64,000 bases of DNA from Bacteroidales bacterium (GTDB lineage Bacteria > Bacteroidota > Bacteroidia > Bacteroidales > Muribaculaceae). Of this stretch, positions 16,728-27,103 are shown one piece after another. Under the pieces are notes generated by a model, which was not told the DNA's origin, searched no databases, and saw only the letters and a list, made by a program, of their open reading frames with translations. Numbering within the stretch: the stretch's first letter is position 1; each line of letters begins with the position of its first letter. Made by a program: the position numbers and the translations under genes. Where the stretch lies: NCBI GenBank assembly GCA_019416285.1, contig DXXM01000010.1, forward strand, positions 1-64,000, written 5' to 3'.

Positions 16728-17900
16728 TCACGCCCCGAGATTGGTCTTGCAGCCGGTGAGACGCTCGGTGAAAGCGATGGTCTCGCGGTGAGTGGCCACA
16801 TAGTCGTCAAGCGTGGGACTTTCGATGAAATCGATTGCCTCAAGCGCGCGGGTGATGCTGCCGTAGATTTTCGGGAAGGATATTTTGTTTTCGAGGAAAG
16901 CACGGACAGCCACCTCGTTGGCGGCATTGATGATACATGCTGCGTTGCCTCCGCGCTTGAGGGCGTAGGGGGCGAGTGTGAGACAGGGGAATTTCTCGGG
17001 GTCCGGTTTCTCGAATGTCAGATTTGTATAATCAGCGAGCGAGAGCGGACGCTCCGACGAGGGCAGACGCGATGCGTCGCCGAGCGCATAGCGTATGGGC
17101 AGGCGCATGTCGGGAATACCGAGCTGGGCCTTGACAGCGCCGTCGATGAACTCTACCATCGAGTGGACTATCGACTGCGGATGGACCACGGCCTCTATCT
17201 TCTCGGGCGAGACGTCGAAGAGCCAGCGGGCCTCGATGATTTCAAAGGCCTTGTTGAGCATGGTGGCTGAGTCGATAGTGATTTTGGCTCCCATGTTCCA
17301 GCGCGGATGGTGGAGAGCCTGCTCGGGAGTCACTCCGGCAATCTGCTCGCGGCTGAAAGTGCGGAAAGGTCCGCCGGAAGCCGTAATGATAAGCTTGCTG
17401 ACCGTGGCTGGGTCCTCGCCGACGAGACACTGGTAGATGGCCGAGTGTTCGGAATCGACGGGGATGACCTTTGTGGCGGAACCGGCGAGGAGGCGTGTCA
17501 CGAGCTCTCCTGCCACCACAAGAGTCTCCTTGTTGGCGAGTGCTATCTGCTTGCCCGCACCGATTGCCCGGATGGTCGGGAGAAGGCCGCTGTAGCCCAC
17601 GGTGGCGGTGACTACCGTGTCGAAGTCAGGACGCTCCATGGCGTCGGCCATGGCCTTGCTTCCGGCAGCCGTCTCGATTCCGAGAGGTGAAAGCGCTTCG
17701 CGTAGGCGTGAATACTTCGACTCGTCGGCAATGATTGCAAGTGCCGGACGGAATTTCACCGCCTGCTCGATAAGTTGGTCTACTTTTGTTCCCGCAGCGA
17801 GCACTGTGGCTGTAAAGCGCTTGGGAAAACGTGAAATCACGTCGAGTGTCTGCGTTCCTATCGACCCTGTGGAGCCGAGGACTGCTATTTTGTGTGGCAT
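16728..17900 (-). CDS. dxr: 1-deoxy-D-xylulose 5-phosphate reductoisomerase
   Basis: Second enzyme of the non-mevalonate (MEP) isoprenoid pathway, making 2-C-methyl-D-erythritol 4-phosphate with NADPH and a divalent metal. The NADPH-binding GSTGSIGTQ (9-17) is followed by the metal/substrate motifs VDSEHSA, ITASGGPF and the HPxWNMG-type HPRWNMG. The 390-residue length is standard. It is first gene of a minus-strand operon with rseP, rlmI and the DPP III gene and is divergent from the TPR gene. Confidence 0.98.
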   Translation of the reverse strand: MPHKIAVLGSTGSIGTQTLDVISRFPKRFTATVLAAGTKVDQLIEQAVKFRPALAIIADESKYSRLREALSPLGIETAAGSKAMADAMERPDFDTVVTATVGYSGLLPTIRAIGAGKQIALANKETLVVAGELVTRLLAGSATKVIPVDSEHSAIYQCLVGEDPATVSKLIITASGGPFRTFSREQIAGVTPEQALHHPRWNMGAKITIDSATMLNKAFEIIEARWLFDVSPEKIEAVVHPQSIVHSMVEFIDGAVKAQLGIPDMRLPIRYALGDASRLPSSERPLSLADYTNLTFEKPDPEKFPCLTLAPYALKRGGNAACIINAANEVAVRAFLENKISFPKIYGSITRALEAIDFIESPTLDDYVATHRETIAFTERLTGCKTNLGA

Positions 17901-17943
17901 ATTGTCAATGTCTGTTTTTTTGACGCATTGCGTTTAAGATGTG

Positions 17944-17951
17944 CAAAAATA
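17944..17951 (-). promoter_or_regulatory. -7 box upstream of dxr
   Basis: On the minus strand TATTTTTG matches TAnnTTTG, 43 nt before the dxr ATG. No clear -33 TTTG is present at proper spacing. Confidence 0.4.
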
Positions 17952-17994
17952 CGGAAAAATCCTCATTTTGGCACGGTTTTTGCGTAAATAATAG

Positions 17995-18002
17995 TAATTT
18001 TG
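17995..18002 (+). promoter_or_regulatory. -7 box upstream of the TPR protein gene
   Basis: TAATTTTG matches TAnnTTTG and ends 17 nt before the preferred ATG at 18020. TTTG words occur upstream but not at the ideal spacing. Confidence 0.5.
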
Positions 18003-18019
18003 CACATATAAGAATCATA

Positions 18020-20227
18020 ATGAACCACCATATCGATATATCAAAAGACATTGAGCGGCTCATCGAGCAGCGGCGTATCAACGATGCTCTCGACCTCATC
18101 GACAATGCCGCGGCCACTCTCAGAACTCTCCCGGAGCTGCGTTCCACATCGTCGCGCATACGCGAAAGCTACGAGCTCATGACCCGCTATGCCCTCATGG
18201 GCATGCCTGACCCGGCGCGCCCGGAGCTGTATGCCGCGATTGTGGCCGACATCCGCTCTCTTGTCGATGACCTCCACCGCCGCTCGCGCGTAGAGGATGC
18301 TCCGACTCTCTATTTCAACACCCTCCGCTACCGCCGGACGAGCCCCGACATTACCGTGGCGGCTCTTCTGGGCGAATACCGCCGCGTCAACCAGCGCCTG
18401 CAGATGGCCATGCTGACCGAGGATGTCGAAAAAGCCGGACGCGAGTTCACCCAGCGTGCCGAGGACCTCGAAAAACGCATCTTCAACCTCATCTGGATTA
18501 CCTATCCCCTCTCCGTCGACGATGCGGCCGCCATAGGCAATCTCCTCTCCGATCTTTCGCTCCCCCGACACTTCAAGCTCCTGTGCATAGCCGCAGTCAT
18601 GATGGGACAGCTCGAATATCCCGACGAAAAACGCCTGCGGCTGCTCATGGACGCCTACGGGTCCGACGATGCGGAGATTTCCGTGCGCGCCCTCTGCTCG
18701 CTGCTCATTGTCATGTCAGTGCGCCGCGACCGCCCCTTCTCCCCCGCCCTCGTGCGCCGCTTCGACTCGCTGCGCGAGGACAGCCGCTGGGCCGCCGACG
18801 TGAAGATGGCGCTGCTCAAGTTCATCCGTGCCCGCGACACGGAGCGCATAGGCCGCAAGCTCACCGACGAGGTGATTCCCGAGATGATGAAACTCCGTCC
18901 CGAGTTCGAGAAACTCGGCCACATGCCGGTCGACCCCGAGTCTATCGAGGAAAATCCCGAATGGGCCGAACTGCTCGACAAATCGGGCATGGCCGACAAG
19001 CTCAAGGAGCTCCAGGAGATTCAGGAAGAGGGCGGCGACGTGATGATGGTCACTTTCAGCAAGCTCAAGACCTTCCCATTCTTCAACGACATATCCAACT
19101 GGTTTCTTCCCTTCCACAGCTCGCACTCCTCCATCGGAGGTAGCGGCGACGCATCAGTCCGTATGCTCGGCGAGATACTGGAGAACGCCCCGCTGTTCTG
19201 CAACAGCGACAAATATTCCGTGGTGCTCTCGCTCTCGCAGGTTCCCGAGGCACAGAAACAGATGATGGCCTCGCAGTTGCGCACCCACTCGGCACAGATG
19301 GCCGCGATGAGCTTCGGCGACATGGATCTGACGCAGAAAGGTCGTGAGCGCCTTGCCGGAAAATATGTGCAGGATCTCTACCGCTTTTTCCGTCTCTTCC
19401 GTCGCAAGGGAGAATTCTCCGACCCCTTCGCAACCACACTGAATCTCGTGACCGTGCCACTGCTCGCCGATGTGTTCAGCGACGCCGACACCCTCATGCT
19501 CGTTGGCGAGTTCTACTTCCGCCACAAACATTATGCCGACGCCTTCGACATCTTCGCCCGTCTCGCCGAGGAGGTTTCCCCCACCGCACAGCTCTTTCAG
19601 AAGATGGGCTACTGCATGCAGATGCTCGGCGCGGTCGACGAAGCACTCAAATACTACGAGCAGAGCGAGCTGCTCAACTCCGAAAGCCGGTGGACCATCC
19701 GCCATCTTGCCGCCTGCCACCGCCAGCTCCGCAACTGGAAGAAAGCTGCGGAATACTACTCCCGCCTCGCCACCTCTAACCCCGACGACGCATCGGTGGC
19801 TCTCAACCTCGCCCACTGCTATATGGAGGAGGGACGCACAGCCGATGCCGTGCAGCTCTTCCACAAAGTAGAGTTCCTGCAGGGCGAGTCAGACCGCACC
19901 TCCCGGCCGCTGACAAAGTGTGCCATAAAAACCGGCGACATTGACAAGGCGCGCAGATACTCCTCCGCCGTGCTCTCCCACTCGCCCAACGCTACAGATT
20001 TCCTCTATGCCGGCCACATCGAACTGCTCGGCGGCAATCTTGAGGGAGCCGTGGGCCGCTACGCCGAGTCAATTGCCGCAGCCAATTTTGAGGTTGGCGC
20101 TTTCGTCCGCGACTTCAAGGCCGACATCAGTCTGTTCAGCGACTCACCGCAGCTCGACAACCTCACTCTCGGTCTGATTCTCGACGAGTCAATCAGGCGC
20201 TCGGCCTCGCTCGGAAAGAAAATCTGA
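18020..20227 (+). CDS. Large cytoplasmic tetratricopeptide-repeat protein
   Basis: A 735-residue protein without a signal peptide or membrane segment. The N-terminal two thirds are helical and highly charged, with no recognised catalytic motif. The last third has TPR-like helix pairs (for example DALKYYEQSELLN, KAAEYYSRLATSNP, DAVQLFHKVEFL). It probably serves as a protein-interaction scaffold. I choose the ATG at 18020 because the longer frame from 17939 would start upstream of the -7 box. The M3 peptidase gene follows after 74 bp. Function is unknown. Confidence 0.8.
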   Translation: MNHHIDISKDIERLIEQRRINDALDLIDNAAATLRTLPELRSTSSRIRESYELMTRYALMGMPDPARPELYAAIVADIRSLVDDLHRRSRVEDAPTLYFNTLRYRRTSPDITVAALLGEYRRVNQRLQMAMLTEDVEKAGREFTQRAEDLEKRIFNLIWITYPLSVDDAAAIGNLLSDLSLPRHFKLLCIAAVMMGQLEYPDEKRLRLLMDAYGSDDAEISVRALCSLLIVMSVRRDRPFSPALVRRFDSLREDSRWAADVKMALLKFIRARDTERIGRKLTDEVIPEMMKLRPEFEKLGHMPVDPESIEENPEWAELLDKSGMADKLKELQEIQEEGGDVMMVTFSKLKTFPFFNDISNWFLPFHSSHSSIGGSGDASVRMLGEILENAPLFCNSDKYSVVLSLSQVPEAQKQMMASQLRTHSAQMAAMSFGDMDLTQKGRERLAGKYVQDLYRFFRLFRRKGEFSDPFATTLNLVTVPLLADVFSDADTLMLVGEFYFRHKHYADAFDIFARLAEEVSPTAQLFQKMGYCMQMLGAVDEALKYYEQSELLNSESRWTIRHLAACHRQLRNWKKAAEYYSRLATSNPDDASVALNLAHCYMEEGRTADAVQLFHKVEFLQGESDRTSRPLTKCAIKTGDIDKARRYSSAVLSHSPNATDFLYAGHIELLGGNLEGAVGRYAESIAAANFEVGAFVRDFKADISLFSDSPQLDNLTLGLILDESIRRSASLGKKI

Positions 20228-20301
20228 CCACACAGGCGCGCCTCTCCTCCCCGCGTGCCGCTCTACCGGACTAACCAATCATTGCATATACATAAAATTA
20301 A

Positions 20302-22428
20302 ATGCGTAAAATCTTTTTATCGGCACTCGCTGCCACCACTCTTATGATTCAAGCACAGAATCCGTTCTTTCAGGATTTCAAATCCACCCCTCACGGGACT
20401 GCTCCCTTCGACAAAATACAGTTTGCCGACTACGAACCCGCCATCGACCGCGGCATACGCCTCGGACTCGAGAATGTCGACGCCATCGTCAACAACCCTG
20501 AGGCCCCGACATTCGAGAACACCATCGTGGCCCTTGAGCGCGCCGACGCCGACCTCAACCGCGTGCTCCTCGTATTCGACCCGTTGCTCTCGGCTCTCTC
20601 CGACGATGCCATGATGGATCTGTCGATGAAAATCACTCCCCGACTTTCGGACTACTCCACCTCCATCTCGCTCAATCCCGGACTCTGGGCGAGAGTGAAA
20701 AGCGTCTATGACCACCGCGCGGACTTCAATCTCGCCAGGGAGGACAGCATGCTCCTCAAACGCACCTACGACTCTTTCGTGCGCAACGGCGCCCTGCTCG
20801 AAGGCAAGGACCGTGAGACATATTCCAAGCTGTCGAGCCGCCTGAGCGAGCTGACCACCCTCTTCGGACAGAATGTGCTCAAGGAGATGAACACCTACGA
20901 GATATGGCTCGGTGCTGATGACCTCGCCGGTCTCCCCGAGAGTTCCGTCGAGGCCGCAGCCCTCGCCGCCAAGGAAAAGAGGCGCGAAGGTGAATACCTG
21001 TTCACTCTCGACCAGCCCGTCTACATGGCTTTCATGAAATACAGCGACCGCCGTGACCTGCGCGAGAAAATGTATCGCCTCTACACCGGCCGCAACATCA
21101 AGGGCGAATACAACAACCTCCCCATCATGAAGGAAATCGCCGAGACACGCATGAAGATTGCCAACCTCCTCGGTTACAAGACCTATGCCCACTACAGCCT
21201 CGAAAAGTCGATGGCCAAGACCCCCGAGAAGGTCTACGAGCTCCTTCACTCGCTCCGCGACGCCTATCTCCCCGCTCAGAAAGCTGAATTTGCCGAGCTC
21301 ACCGATTACGCCTCGAAACTCGAGGGCAAGAAGATGGAAATCAAGCCCTGGGACTACAGCTACTACTCCAACAAGCTCAAAAACGCCAAATATGCCTACG
21401 ACGAGGAGCTCCTGCGCCCCTACTTCGAGCTCAACAACGTGATCGACGGTGTGTTCGGCCTCGCAACCCGTCTCTACGGCCTCACATTCAAAAAGAATCC
21501 CGACATCCCCGTCTACCACCCCGACGTCAACGCCTTTGAGGTGATGGACCGCGACGGCTCATTCCTCGGCGTCATCTACACCGACTTCTTCCCCCGCGCG
21601 AGCAAGCGCCCCGGAGCATGGATGACCGAGTTCAAGAGCGAGGAAATCGGTGCCGACGGCAAGATGGTGCGCCCCCACGTCTCCATTGTCATGAACTTCA
21701 CCAAGCCGACAGGCTCCAAGCCCTCGCTGCTCACCCCCTACGAGGTCGAGACCTTCCTCCACGAGTTCGGCCACGCACTCCACGGACTTTTCGCCAGCAC
21801 CCGCTACGCCTCCCTCTCCGGCACCAACGTGCTCCGCGACTTCGTGGAACTCCCCTCGCAGTTCAATGAAAACTATCTCACCGAAAAGGAATTCCTCGAC
21901 GGTTTCGCCCGCCACTATCAGACCGGCGAGGCCATCCCCGCGGAACTCGTGAAGCAGATTGTCAGCTCCTCGCAGTTCGGCGCGGCCTACTCCTGCCTCC
22001 GTCAGCTCAACTTCGGCCTCATCGACATGGCCTGGCACAGCATCACTGCCCCCGTCGACGACCCCGAGAAGTTCGAGCAGGAAGCCGGGGCCTCGGTAGC
22101 GATGTTTGACCCGATTCCCGGTTCGGTGACCGGCAGCACTTTCTCCCACATCTTCGCCGGAGGATATGCCGCGGGCTACTACAGCTACAAATGGGCCGAG
22201 GTGCTCGACGCCGACGCCTTCGCCCACTTCAAGGAACACGGCATCTTTGACCGCGAGACCGCCGACTCATTCCGCACCAACATCCTCATGCGCGGCGGCA
22301 CCGAGAACCCCGACGAGCTCTACCGCCGTTTCCGCGGCAAAGACGCCTCCATCGACGCCCTCCTCGAGCGCGACGGCATAACTCCCACCCCCTCCCCCGC
22401 CAAACTCCCCATCCCCATGGACAAGTAA
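20302..22428 (+). CDS. dcp: Secreted M3-family peptidyl-dipeptidase (Dcp-like)
   Basis: Zinc peptidase releasing C-terminal dipeptides or degrading oligopeptides. A signal peptide (about 1-18) is present, so a periplasmic location is likely. The zinc motif HEFGH is at 487-491 in TFLHEFGHALHGLF, with the family's downstream helix (FVELPSQFNENY). At 708 residues it matches Dcp/oligopeptidase A. It converges with the last gene of the fimbrial operon across a hairpin terminator. Confidence 0.94.
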   Translation: MRKIFLSALAATTLMIQAQNPFFQDFKSTPHGTAPFDKIQFADYEPAIDRGIRLGLENVDAIVNNPEAPTFENTIVALERADADLNRVLLVFDPLLSALSDDAMMDLSMKITPRLSDYSTSISLNPGLWARVKSVYDHRADFNLAREDSMLLKRTYDSFVRNGALLEGKDRETYSKLSSRLSELTTLFGQNVLKEMNTYEIWLGADDLAGLPESSVEAAALAAKEKRREGEYLFTLDQPVYMAFMKYSDRRDLREKMYRLYTGRNIKGEYNNLPIMKEIAETRMKIANLLGYKTYAHYSLEKSMAKTPEKVYELLHSLRDAYLPAQKAEFAELTDYASKLEGKKMEIKPWDYSYYSNKLKNAKYAYDEELLRPYFELNNVIDGVFGLATRLYGLTFKKNPDIPVYHPDVNAFEVMDRDGSFLGVIYTDFFPRASKRPGAWMTEFKSEEIGADGKMVRPHVSIVMNFTKPTGSKPSLLTPYEVETFLHEFGHALHGLFASTRYASLSGTNVLRDFVELPSQFNENYLTEKEFLDGFARHYQTGEAIPAELVKQIVSSSQFGAAYSCLRQLNFGLIDMAWHSITAPVDDPEKFEQEAGASVAMFDPIPGSVTGSTFSHIFAGGYAAGYYSYKWAEVLDADAFAHFKEHGIFDRETADSFRTNILMRGGTENPDELYRRFRGKDASIDALLERDGITPTPSPAKLPIPMDK

Positions 22429-22490
22429 TCCGCCGGGCCCTGGACTTCGCCGGGCCCTTGATGACTGATTTCCCACACACAGAAAACACT

Positions 22491-22524
22491 GACCCCGCGA
22501 CTGCCAATCGGCAGCCGCGGGGTC
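22491..22524. terminator. Bidirectional GC-rich terminator hairpin
   Basis: The 15-nt arms (22491-22505 and 22510-22524) pair with one mismatch around loop AATC. ATTTTAT follows on the plus strand and a T-rich stretch on the minus strand. It lies between the convergent M3 peptidase gene and the end of the fimbrial operon. Confidence 0.8.
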
Positions 22525-22563
22525 ACGATTTTATATACTTCGGTAGGTCCTGAAAATAGGGTG

Positions 22564-23526
22564 TCAGCGGAGATTGCGGAGATAGTCCACGGCCTGCTCG
22601 GGCGCGGGGTCCTTGAGGATTACGGTGCCGTCGGCCGCGAGGACATAGAGCGTCGGGGAAGCCGGCAGGGTGTAGAGTTCACGCTCAAGTATGGGGGTCG
22701 TGGCGAAGCCCACTGTCCAACCGGCGGGGAGAGCCCCCTTGGTATTATCCCACGCCTTGGCATCGTCCTCGGCATCTATGGCCAGGACTCCTACGCCGCG
22801 GGTGAACGACATGCGCGAGAGGGCGTCGATTATCTCCTTGCAGTGCTCGCAGTCGGGGTCGTAGAATATCAGCAACGTGACTTCGGACCTCCTGACCGCC
22901 TCGCTGAGACGCCGCGAGGCTCCTGAGCGGTCGACAAATTCAAAATCGGTGGCCACGGTGCCGCGGCGGTTGCGCAGGGCCTCTTGGAGACGGTGGGCGG
23001 GGCGCAGGCGCTCATACTCGTCGAGGGCCGGGGTTGTCGAGAGGTAGCGCAGGAAGTGGATGTAGGTCTCTTCGTCGCGCATGGGTGAGTTCGGTTCGTC
23101 GAGATATTTTTCGGCGGTCCGGCTCATGAGGTTGAGAGCGCCGACGTCGGCCGACGCGCTGTCAAGGAGGGTTCTGACCGCCTTTTCAGCATCCGCCGCG
23201 GGTGCCATCTGCATGATGGCCGCGAAATTGGCGAAATTCTGCTCGACGAAAGCGGTGTCGAGGCTGAGCGCATGGTTGCGGAAATCCATCGAGTCCCAGT
23301 AGTGGAGAGCGACGTAGGCCGCACGCTCTTCGACTGTGCGCAGTGAGTCGGGCACAGCGGGCATCGGCAACTCCGTGGGGACGTTGCCGGCCATCATGGA
23401 GCCGGAAGTCGGGGCTGCCGCATCGCCGGTAGCCTCCTTATTATTATCAACGGCGTTAGCGCCATGCCCGCACGAAGCGGAACATAGCGCTAATAAGCCT
23501 ATCAGAATATAAGCAGATATTTTCAT
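22564..23526 (-). CDS. DUF5106/thioredoxin-like lipoprotein at the end of the fimbrial operon
   Basis: A 320-residue lipoprotein with lipobox CSASC (Cys19). The middle is helical and DUF5106-like. The C-terminal domain (about 195-320) is thioredoxin-like, with the redox pair C226-E-H-C229 in FYDPDCEHCKE. The start is taken at the ATG at 23526; a TTG two codons upstream is less likely. It begins only 12 bp after the tip-protein stop, so it is probably co-transcribed with the fimbrial genes. It could reduce or isomerise periplasmic disulfides, but a dedicated role in fimbrial assembly is only inference. Confidence 0.85.
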   Translation of the reverse strand: MKISAYILIGLLALCSASCGHGANAVDNNKEATGDAAAPTSGSMMAGNVPTELPMPAVPDSLRTVEERAAYVALHYWDSMDFRNHALSLDTAFVEQNFANFAAIMQMAPAADAEKAVRTLLDSASADVGALNLMSRTAEKYLDEPNSPMRDEETYIHFLRYLSTTPALDEYERLRPAHRLQEALRNRRGTVATDFEFVDRSGASRRLSEAVRRSEVTLLIFYDPDCEHCKEIIDALSRMSFTRGVGVLAIDAEDDAKAWDNTKGALPAGWTVGFATTPILERELYTLPASPTLYVLAADGTVILKDPAPEQAVDYLRNLR

Positions 23527-23538
23527 TACCAAGATATA

Positions 23539-26500
23539 TCAATTCGTTAAAACATCACGTACACAACGAACATATTTATTGCCACCATTGGGGTTAATCG
23601 TACCTCTATTCTTGAAGAACATAAAAAATCTTCGTTGATAACCATCGGCTTCCGGGTCAGACTTGTCAAAATGTTCCTGCGTAGAGGATATAAACATATG
23701 CGAATTATCTGATGTTGCGTTGTTATCGATAGTATAATCCAACAATTTTTCTCGTCGCATCATTACCAGTTCTTTCTGATTTGGAACACGCCAAACGCCC
23801 CGGTTCTTATTTGAACCAGTCTGAGAATAGTTACCACAGATAACATTATTCATACAAGCATTATACCAATTTACTTCTGAATATCCCGAAAGAACGCCTT
23901 TGGCATCCAAAGATATATCATTATAATTCTTAGGCAATTCAGTGTTTGAGTTCGTACATATTGAAGAAGCCACTTCAAATTGATAGGCAGGCTGATTGGT
24001 GGCGGACTGAACGTCATGTGGAGGAAGGAAAGTCGCTGATGAAGCGCGCTTACAGCCATCTTCATAATATGTCAATGTAAACAGATTATCTTTATATTCA
24101 TAAGCCTGAGTTACGGGATCGGTTTTCAATACTTTTTTCATATTGGCACCCAGATTACGGACGCAACGAATTTCCCAAGCACCGTATTCCCACCAATCCT
24201 GATGCCACTCCGATGTGGAAGTACCTTCTTCAGCCCAAACAACCATTCTATCCGAGGATGCGAAATGGAAACGGGTATTATAGTCACTGCTGGTATCACT
24301 TGAAGTTGAACCCCAGAATCCATATGCAGGAGTTATGTCAAAATTCATCAATCGTTGAGTCTGAGGTATAACCGCACGACCAAGAATTATGCGTGCATAT
24401 TTACCTGTCGTCGGAACATACCATTTTAACTCTGAAACATCAATTTTACCATCACCGTTTTCATCACGATTACGCGACATACATCCAGTGATAACTTCAT
24501 AGGAACTTCCATTCGGGAATGGACTATAAGTTGATTTTTTACCATATACATCTCCATCAGCAAGCGCTCTTGGCATATATATATAGGATTTCGGAGCCTC
24601 AGTTTCCACCAGCTGCGAAGTGTTAATAGCATTTCGACTGAATTGGTCGACAACCTTATAGAGAGTACCATTAATTTTCACTTCCATACTATCCATTATT
24701 ATGTCGTACCAGCCGCGACCATTTGCGGAAGTTGTAGCACTTGTAGTATTATCAGTTACAGTTGTCTGTCCATTATTTCCTGTTGAAGTTGAATATGTGA
24801 GATAATACCATACATTTAAACGTCCGTTATCAACATTCCTAAGCGAATAGTTATACGCGTTCTGTGACCATTCAAGATTGAGGCCAAACGTTTCGTTTGT
24901 TCTCTCTATGGCCAAAGCGGTGCTATTCGGAGTCTTATTAACGGAAGAATAGTAGGTCAACAGTGAACTTTGCGAGAACAAATACTTAGAGTCGACATAG
25001 AAACTTTCTTTGTCGGATGATGCCTGAGGATTATTGCAGGCAAGCCATATTTTGCGAGGTTCCTGGTTGACATAGTCCCACCATCCACCTTCATTCCCAT
25101 CTTCGGTATAAGTAGACTTTCCAGTCAAATCCTTATGATAGACATATTCATCAATAAATACAGTGTACCATAATAACTCGGTTGAATTAATATCTGTTAC
25201 AGCATCGCCGTTTGAGTTCACACCGGGATAATGTGCCGGATCTGCAAGCTGCTCAAGCGTCCATATAGGATTAGTGTTTCCTCCGTCATGATAAACACGT
25301 AATTCCTTTTGCGCACGCGTCGGTTTAAACTTAATCCAACTATAAAATTGGTTATTAGCCAACAATTCTTGCTTTTCAGCATTTGCATAGGATTCCCCAC
25401 TTCCACGGAAATCACCACTATAAAGTGACTGAACCTGACCGTTATAGGGCGCTTCAATCATCCAGTTCAAACTACTGCGTTCTTTGTTTGAAAGCTGAAT
25501 ATTGAACACTGCATAATGAGCATCAATCTCAATATAACCGTTATTATTGATGTCGGAAATATTACCTTCCGCTCCTGGCTGGTTTTCATCGTCATTGCTG
25601 GCCTCAAGGATAATACTGTTGACACTCTTGACGGTTACATTATAGGTATATTTGGTGTTGCGGCGGCAATTGAAATCTTCTGCCTTGTTAGTACCTTCAA
25701 TGTATCCGAGATGGACGGTATAATCAGCATAACCTTCACGGCGGGTCGCCCCCTCGGTTTCCGGAGCGACAATCTCAGCATCAGTCTCGGTACCAGGCGC
25801 ACCGGCGTTCTGACGTACCCAATAGGTAATCTTCATTCTCAACGTTACATAGGACGCGAAGTTCTTGGTATTCACGCCTACTCCAGCAGCGCCAGGCTTC
25901 GCAGGTGCAGAAGTAGCACTCAGACTTTTATAAACGCCTGTATTTGTTCCGTCAGTAGCTTTCCATTCACGCTCGCGGTCCTGATATGCAGCATCACCGG
26001 TCTGCTTGATGCCGACGTAGTCCTCATCGGAAAGAGCGGCATAAGCAATCGCGGTCTGCTTATTTTCCATCTGGTAAAAATCAAAGGAAGCACCTTTAGT
26101 CTGACCCGACACGGTTATAGCATTTCCTTGTGCATCCGTCAGATCGCCGGATGTGAAATCATAGGAAATATTGGACTGACCATGATTTATCTTATATTCA
26201 TCGAGGTCAGCACCTTCTGTTCTGCTCTCAAAATAAGTGGAAACATCTGCGGCGTTTACATTCTGTTCCTGAAGATAAGAAATTACAGGCACATTATACA
26301 CAGTCCAGCTTACCGGCTCAGCCTGAATGTTGGCAGCGGCCACAATATTGAATTTCACATACGAAATCAATCTTCTCAAGTGGATGTAACCGCTCAGTTT
26401 GGCCTCGTTAGGAACAATCACAACCGGTGTCGGATTCCCGTTGCCGTCAAACCATGCGTCAGGGTGATTGGTGACATTAGAATTTTCATGATACGAACCG

Positions 26501-27060
26501 CTCATAGCCAAAGAATTGTTTTCAGAGAAATCCACATTTGAAGGAGTCGTCAGCATGTGAGAAATGCTTTTATATTTCTCCCAGGTATCCGAACCCTCAA
26601 GAAGATTCTTCAACAAAGCGCCACGGCCGGCCGGTATATTTAGAGCCTGCGCCAGATTGGTATCATCTGAAATGCCATAATTGCTGCCGACATTCGCCAC
26701 AGCTACAATATAGCTATTGCCTGATTTAGTCTTAATCGAAGGAAGCGTTACCGGAGTGTGGTTGCCACCGGCACCCAGGTCAGACTTAGAAAAAGTCTGA
26801 TTAAAAGTACATTGTCCGGTGTTTACATTATATATTCCAACCCATAGGTCATTGACTTCATTGGCATATTCATCCTTGGGTGCTGTACGTGAGACAGACT
26901 TCATCGGATTGAGATTGACACGGAGAGTCAAATCCGACTCAATGCCTTCCACGCAATTCTGTCCTTTTGGATAATCAATATCATCTGTACAAGCAACAAT
27001 GGTGGTGGCAAATAATGCCGCCAACACTGTCGCTTTAAATATGTCGATAAAAGTTTTCAT
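23539..27060 (-). CDS. Large fimbrial tip-type protein with DUF4906 domain
   Basis: A 1173-residue lipoprotein (hydrophobic N-terminus, lipobox IVAC with Cys24). The N-terminal third resembles a Mfa/FimA-type fimbrillin. The large remainder fits the DUF4906 type, and the C-terminus (WRVPNQKELVMMRR, then YVRCVRD) resembles lectin-like or paralogous surface domains of Bacteroidota. Position after the anchor and minor fimbrillin genes suggests a tip adhesin. The gene is clearly AT-richer than the anchor gene upstream, consistent with an exchanged surface cassette. A binding partner cannot be named. Confidence 0.8.
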   Translation of the reverse strand: MKTFIDIFKATVLAALFATTIVACTDDIDYPKGQNCVEGIESDLTLRVNLNPMKSVSRTAPKDEYANEVNDLWVGIYNVNTGQCTFNQTFSKSDLGAGGNHTPVTLPSIKTKSGNSYIVAVANVGSNYGISDDTNLAQALNIPAGRGALLKNLLEGSDTWEKYKSISHMLTTPSNVDFSENNSLAMSGSYHENSNVTNHPDAWFDGNGNPTPVVIVPNEAKLSGYIHLRRLISYVKFNIVAAANIQAEPVSWTVYNVPVISYLQEQNVNAADVSTYFESRTEGADLDEYKINHGQSNISYDFTSGDLTDAQGNAITVSGQTKGASFDFYQMENKQTAIAYAALSDEDYVGIKQTGDAAYQDREREWKATDGTNTGVYKSLSATSAPAKPGAAGVGVNTKNFASYVTLRMKITYWVRQNAGAPGTETDAEIVAPETEGATRREGYADYTVHLGYIEGTNKAEDFNCRRNTKYTYNVTVKSVNSIILEASNDDENQPGAEGNISDINNNGYIEIDAHYAVFNIQLSNKERSSLNWMIEAPYNGQVQSLYSGDFRGSGESYANAEKQELLANNQFYSWIKFKPTRAQKELRVYHDGGNTNPIWTLEQLADPAHYPGVNSNGDAVTDINSTELLWYTVFIDEYVYHKDLTGKSTYTEDGNEGGWWDYVNQEPRKIWLACNNPQASSDKESFYVDSKYLFSQSSLLTYYSSVNKTPNSTALAIERTNETFGLNLEWSQNAYNYSLRNVDNGRLNVWYYLTYSTSTGNNGQTTVTDNTTSATTSANGRGWYDIIMDSMEVKINGTLYKVVDQFSRNAINTSQLVETEAPKSYIYMPRALADGDVYGKKSTYSPFPNGSSYEVITGCMSRNRDENGDGKIDVSELKWYVPTTGKYARIILGRAVIPQTQRLMNFDITPAYGFWGSTSSDTSSDYNTRFHFASSDRMVVWAEEGTSTSEWHQDWWEYGAWEIRCVRNLGANMKKVLKTDPVTQAYEYKDNLFTLTYYEDGCKRASSATFLPPHDVQSATNQPAYQFEVASSICTNSNTELPKNYNDISLDAKGVLSGYSEVNWYNACMNNVICGNYSQTGSNKNRGVWRVPNQKELVMMRREKLLDYTIDNNATSDNSHMFISSTQEHFDKSDPEADGYQRRFFMFFKNRGTINPNGGNKYVRCVRDVLTN

Positions 27061-27103
27061 TGTATTCTTGTGTCTTTTCTACGGTTAGACGCATTGCGTT
27101 TCA

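Noticed and set aside
20317..21519. 400-codon antisense frame over the M3 peptidase
   Set aside because: Shadow of a strongly biased coding sequence with no promoter or family signature.
22432..22460. Repeated GCCGGGCCCT word after the M3 peptidase gene
   Set aside because: Two copies of a short palindromic word; too short to call an element and possibly part of the terminator region.
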